A stretch of DNA of 21,950 nt from the NCBI GenBank assembly GCA_049999725.1, contig JBNGIS010017877.1, forward strand, positions 1-21,950, in the 5' to 3' direction. The position numbers and the translations under genes are program-made. Source of the DNA: Haplomitrium mnioides. Taxonomy: Eukaryota > Marchantiophyta > Haplomitriopsida > Calobryales. Of this stretch, positions 18,753 through 21,950 are shown piece by piece (position 1 is the first letter of the stretch; the number at the start of each line of letters is the position of its first letter). The notes below the pieces were generated by a model that was given only the letters and a program-made list of their open reading frames with translations, was not told the origin of the DNA and did no database searches.

Positions 18753-19814
18753 CCTGTCACCACATTTCAAAATGGGTCAAAGGTGGTGCAAAGGTCGCGC
18801 AACACCCTCTACGTAATGAAGGGAAGAGTACACAGACAGGTAAATGAGGAGGGGCTACAAAGGCTCCAACATGGGTGGGAAAGCAGCTATGAGGAGGGGG
18901 AGCGACTAGAAATTCTCCCCTCCTATGAGTTTGTTGTCTCCTTCAATCTACAATGCTGCCCCCTCTACGATTTCCTTCAGTTGCGACCTCCTTTCGAATT
19001 CTTCTCGACGAAATCCTCCCCTCGACGATCCAATGTCCCTGCCGATCCCATCCTCCTGCTCTTGATCAATTCTTCTTCTCACTGTCTTTTTTGAATCAAC
19101 CCTCCCTCTTACTCGAATCTGCTCTGTGACGTACCTGCGATGATTCCTTCCTCATGCCACTCCCATTGCTTCAATTCCTCCTCACCCTATCGCAGTATAG
19201 TCCCCTCCAATGTCTGTGATGCAATCCTCTAGACCTGCACGTTCCAATTCTTCCAGGCCCTACGATGCAACTCTGCCAGGCCCTACGATCAATTCATGTG
19301 ATAAAATTCCTTCGCATTCATTCTCTGCTTGGATCCTCTGCAACAAGTGCTCCGTTTTGACAAATTCCTCCTCCAATTCTTGGTGCGATGAGTCCTCTTG
19401 CGCAAATCCTTCCTCTGCTCGAATTCTTTTTCTTGATCGAATTCCTCCTGCGACGACTTCTCCTCTTGAATCTTCCCCCATGAATTTCTTCATGCTCTTG
19501 GCAATCTCCTCCCAAATACTCTTGCGTGATCCTCCTTGTTTGCTTGATCCAATCTCCTCGTTGTAATCCCTGTCCTCACTCACCGATTGACCTCTGGTGC
19601 GATCCAACCCCATCCTTCACGCGATCCCCCCTCGCTCTCACAACCGACCTATAGCTCCTATCCAAATCTGCTCGGATCTATTCGCTTCTGGCGCACAACC
19701 AAATTCCCCCAGGCCCTATCGATTCCACTTCCTCACTCAAAATCCTGGCCGATTCCTCCCCCTTTGCATTTGATCCTCCTTGATCTATCCCCTGTCCCTC
19801 TAGCTCCTCACGAC
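18753..19814. other. Unassigned region with a recurring CCAGGCCCTA motif
   Basis: I recognise no gene here. The plus strand is pyrimidine-rich with many TCCTC/AATTCTT words, so its complement reads as Lys/Glu/Arg-rich open frames that are probably compositional. CCAGGCCCTACGAT occurs at about 19255 and 19276, and a variant CCAGGCCCTATCGATTCC at about 19709. The look is that of a retroelement leader or a decayed repeat, but no family can be named. Confidence 0.4.
19260..19613 (-). CDS. Doubtful 117-aa charged open frame, unknown
   Basis: This open frame starts at ATG 19611-19613 and runs without a stop to 19260. It is rich in Glu, Arg, Ser and Gly, with one amphipathic stretch (SIWEEIAKSMKKFMG, residues about 32-46) and a later acidic stretch (HQELEEEFVKTEHLLQRI) that could form a short coiled coil. 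I see no signal peptide, membrane segment or known motif. The strand is purine-rich throughout, which lowers stop frequency, so it may be a chance frame. A decayed gag N-terminus is another option, because all elements in the window share this orientation. Confidence 0.2.
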   Translation of the reverse strand: MGLDRTRGQSVSEDRDYNEEIGSSKQGGSRKSIWEEIAKSMKKFMGEDSRGEVVAGGIRSRKRIRAEEGFAQEDSSHQELEEEFVKTEHLLQRIQAENECEGILSHELIVGPGRVAS

Positions 19815-20110
19815 AACGATAGAAAGGGGAAGAGAAGGGAAGCAAGGGGGAAACATGAAAAGGACAAGGAGAGAAGAAAGAAGGAAAAAGAAAGAAATGG
19901 AAGAAGGGAAGAGAAAGGGAAGAGGAAAGGAGAAAGAAAAGGAGAAAGAGAGGANNNNNNNNNNNNNNNNNNNNNNNNNNNNNNNNNNNNNNNNNNNNNN
20001 NNNNNNNNNNNNNNNNNNNNNNNNNNNNNNNNNNNNNNNNNNNNNNNNNNNNNNAGAGGCAAAAGGAAAGAGAGGGAGAGAAGAGAGAGAAAGAAAGAAA
20101 GATATAAAAT
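19815..20110. repeat. Purine-rich low-complexity tract (GGAAA/GAGAAAG-type) flanking the gap
   Basis: The plus strand is almost purely A and G on both sides of the N run, with irregular GAAAG, GGAAGA and AGAGAGAA words. The predicted lysine/arginine/glutamate-rich open frames across it include the Ns and are artefacts. Confidence 0.95.
19955..20054. other. Assembly gap of exactly 100 N
   Basis: One hundred consecutive N, the usual placeholder for a gap of unknown length. It falls inside a purine-rich repeat that would be hard to assemble, so the true distance between the flanks is unknown. Confidence 0.98.
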
Positions 20111-20176
20111 AAAATAATAAAAGATAGAAGTAGAAAATAAAATAATAAAAATTACAGCAATGAATAATAGATAAAT

Positions 20177-20656
20177 TGTTGTAGTATGCATATCAGAGAG
20201 AGAGAGAGAGGTTGAGAGGACCGTTGCACCGCACAATCGTCCCTTCATGTATTGATCAATAGAATAGTGGTGAGGGATCGAATGTCCCTCTTATCTACAC
20301 ACTTATAAACTAGTGATGTCCTATATACTTCTAATATGTGTAGTCTCATTAAAACCCTCTTGCTTTCTTATGAGGGAAAGAGTACTACCACATATAGAGT
20401 ATTGAAATACAATAAATGTATGAAAAATCTGTATGATGTTCAAAAACTGTCCAATAATCAAACAATGATGATGTCGTGTAGGCGGTTCTCCTCTATCTGT
20501 CGTGTTGCTTTTGGTCCTGAATTTGATATGCTCCACGAGTTGACAAATCTGTTTTTGAATATCTGCGCTGTAACACAACTGTAAATAACCCTGTGGTCAG
20601 CATCAAGATATATACATCAAGAAGTACAACTCATAAATCTAGAATATTTGACAACA
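20177..20656 (-). repeat. 3' LTR of copia element C1 (about 480 bp)
   Basis: On the minus strand this segment starts TGTTGTCAAATATTC at 20656 and ends CATACTACAACA at 20177, giving a 6-bp TGTTGT/ACAACA inverted terminal match. It begins 28 bp after the RNase H stop codon, as expected for a copia 3' LTR. The bases just before it on the minus strand (AACTCTGACC) are not a good polypurine tract, so the outer limit needs a second copy to confirm. A GA run (20195-20211) lies near the LTR end. AGTATATAG on the minus strand near 20317-20326 could be a TATA box. TAAAT at 20172-20176 is the candidate target duplication. Confidence 0.65.
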
Positions 20657-20684
20657 GGTCAGAGTTTCAGATATGATGATGAGA

Positions 20685-21329
20685 TTAAGTATGCTTCTTG
20701 TATATTTCAGATAGTTTTCTGAGACCGATACCCTCTGTGTGTTCTTTGTGTAGAGCAGGGGGTAGAGGTTTTGTGAACATATCGGCTCTGTTTTGTTTAC
20801 TAGGTATCCATTGTACCTTGATCTTGTCATTATGTTGTTCATGAGTATAGAAAAATTTTGGAGCTATGTGTTTTATTCTATCACCCTTGATGAACCCTTG
20901 GGCGATTTGGTCAACACATGGCCTGTTATCTTCAAATACAGTTGTAGGTTCTTGGATGAGGGGTTGGCCTGTGTTGGAGTTGATATGGTCAATGAGTTGA
21001 CGTAACCAAATATATTCTCTACTTGTCTCATACAGAGCTATTATTTCAGCATGGTTTGTAGATGTGGTAGTAATAGTTTGTTTTGTGCTCTTCCATGATA
21101 TGGCTATGCCCCCTTTAAGGAATACATATCCTGTTTGAGATTTGCTGTTGTCAGGGTCAGATAAGTATCCTGCATCAGCATATCCTATAATGTCATGTTC
21201 TGCATTTTTCGGGAAGAACAGTTCCATATTTGTGGTTCCTTGAAGGTACCTAAAAATCCTTTTGATGTCGTTCCAATGTCGTATAGTGGGTTGGGAACTG
21301 TGTCTTGCCAGCAGGTTCACGGCGAAAGC
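20685..21329 (-). pseudogene. Copia element C1 RNase H domain, cut by element C2
   Basis: This is the C-terminal part of a Ty1/copia Pol. It opens with FAVNLLARHSSQPTIRHW, the conserved block after RT, then RYLQGTTNMELFF, GYADAGYLSDPDNSKSQTGY (first catalytic Asp), STNHAEIIALYE (Glu), VFEDNRPCV (Asp), KHIAPKFFYTHE, and NRADMFTKPLPPALH. About 211 residues are free of stops to TAA at 20685, so this piece is much less decayed than A or B. The KHIAPK form, rather than KHID, occurs in some copia lineages and is not by itself damage. Upstream the frame runs into an LTR-like sequence exactly at 21330, so the rest of C1 Pol lies beyond the inserted element. Confidence 0.9.
21325..21329. repeat. Candidate 5-bp target-site duplication of element C2 (left side)
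   Basis: AAAGC directly precedes the C2 LTR start at 21330 and belongs to the C1 frame. The partner should flank the far end of C2, beyond the window. Confidence 0.4.
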
Positions 21330-21554
21330 TGTTAGAGTTAGAGGCAGAGCATGAAATCACATATGCACACAGCAATGCAAGAATGTACTTCACTATAAGG
21401 CAGGAGCGCCAACAAATACAGAGGGGAAGAGAGAGCATAATGTGCATCTCAAGCAGCCCCATATATATACACCCCTAAGCTAACTGGCCTAACATAACTG
21501 TGCGCTAACTAAGGTGGCTACCAAGTTAACCGGCAGTTAGAGCTCGAAATCTCA
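21330..21554 (-). repeat. 3' LTR of copia element C2 (about 225 bp)
   Basis: On the minus strand this lies just after a polypurine tract and ends ...CTAACTCTAACA at 21330, where the C1 RNase H frame begins. The start is TGAGATTTCG at 21554, or a few bases earlier. The length suits compact copia LTRs. The full TG...CA limits cannot be checked without the 5' copy. Confidence 0.75.
21461..21471 (-). promoter_or_regulatory. TATA box in the C2 LTR
   Basis: The minus strand reads GTATATATAT, about 85 bp into the LTR, followed by a GGGG run and CT-rich sequence. Position and sequence fit the LTR core promoter; initiation would be expected some 30 bp further left. Confidence 0.55.
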
Positions 21555-21557
21555 ATA

Positions 21558-21566
21558 CTCCCCCTC
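21558..21566 (-). promoter_or_regulatory. Polypurine tract of element C2
   Basis: The minus strand reads GAGGGGGAG directly before the LTR. This is the classic copia polypurine tract that primes plus-strand DNA synthesis. Confidence 0.85.
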
Positions 21567-21950
21567 GAGCTCAAGACACACACTCCAAGTTGCTTCCGAA
21601 ACCTATGCAGCTTCTCTGCTCCTAAAGCTTTAGTGAAAATATCAGCCAACTGCTCCTCAGTGCTGATGTACTGCAAGTCAATCACCCTAGCCAAAACCTT
21701 CTCCCTAACAAAATGATAATGCACTTCAATGTGCTTTGAACGTGCATGAAAAACTGGGTTACTAGCTAGCTAAATACTGCTTATATTGTCACAATGGACC
21801 CTCACTGGGCCTCTTACAAGGACATCTACATCCTGCAAAAACTTAAGCAACTAGATTACCTCACATGTAGCCATTGCTGCCCCTCGATACTCCGACTCTG
21901 TGCTTGAGAGGGCAACAGTTGGTTGCTTCTTGCTGCTCCATGCAACTCCG
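21567..21950 (-). pseudogene. Copia element C2 RNase H domain (broken, runs off the window)
   Basis: From the window end leftward the minus strand reads WSSKKQPTVALSSTESEYRG (Glu), ATCEVI, then VHCDNISSI (Asp), NPVFHARSKHIEVHYHFVRE and EEQLADIFTKALGAEKLHRF, the C-terminal blocks of a Ty1/copia RNase H. Two TAG stops stand where the family has Trp (after ATCEVI, near 21856) and Gln (after NISSI, near 21769); both are single transitions. The open frame then passes through the polypurine tract into the LTR, which is normal for the coding end of compact copia elements. It is a different copia lineage from C1 (KHIE/HVHYHF-type versus KHIAPKFF-type end). The rest of C2 is to the right of the window. 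Confidence 0.9.

Noticed and set aside
19587-20248. Long open frames of 146-176 aa crossing the N run
   Set aside because: They are created by the unknown bases and by purine-only sequence that lacks stops; there is no coding evidence.
20780-20900. KHIAPK in C1 RNase H read as loss of the last catalytic Asp
   Set aside because: Some copia lineages normally have Ala, Thr or Ser at this position, so it is not evidence of damage.
1-21950. tRNA or rRNA genes, CRISPR arrays, bacterial operons or ribosome binding sites
   Set aside because: None was seen on either strand; the sequence is plant-type repeat DNA. The tRNA-Asp match at 9526-9539 is only the primer site, not a tRNA gene.

Overview
The window looks like intergenic DNA from a land plant, probably a seed plant. 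It is filled with decayed LTR retrotransposons, and I see no intact host gene. The plant assignment rests on four things: the retroelement types (Ty3/gypsy of the Athila/Tat side and Ty1/copia), a primer-binding site matching the 3' end of plant tRNA-Asp, a fragment of a plant-type AAA ATPase, and an exact 100-N scaffold gap in purine-rich low-complexity sequence. Every recognisable coding sequence reads on the minus strand.

Layout from left to right. Positions 90-12841 hold a gypsy element, called A here. Its 3' LTR copy is at 90-2920 and its start probably lies left of the window. The broken pol follows leftward-reading: integrase 3087-4392, RNase H 4393-5118, RT 5119-5770, protease 5771-6479. 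Then come a gag-pol linker, gag (7090-8881), a leader, a tRNA-Asp primer site (9526-9539) and a 3.3-kb 5' LTR (9541-12841) with TGTTAG/CTAACA ends. Element A sits inside the RNase H domain of an older gypsy element B. B resumes exactly at 12842 with RNase H and RT, then protease, then gag up to 16804, followed by about 1.4 kb of probable leader/LTR. The other half of B is expected left of the window.

At 18185-18752 there is a minus-strand, intron-less, multiply broken fragment of an AAA ATPase of the Msp1/ATAD1-katanin-spastin type. It has no long open frame and is easily missed. Positions 18753-19954 are unassigned, and a purine-rich stretch split by the N gap follows. The right end is a second nest. 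Copia element C1 (LTR 20177-20656, RNase H 20685-21329) is interrupted by copia element C2 (LTR about 21330-21554, polypurine tract 21558-21566, RNase H to the window end).

None of the elements shown here can be autonomous. Stop codons, frameshifts, a 19-bp tandem duplication and lost catalytic or zinc-binding residues break A and B. Many of these changes look like C-to-T/G-to-A transitions. The biology of the window is therefore the nesting order, the exact insertion junctions, the unusual gag and very long LTRs of A, and the host-derived ATPase fragment.
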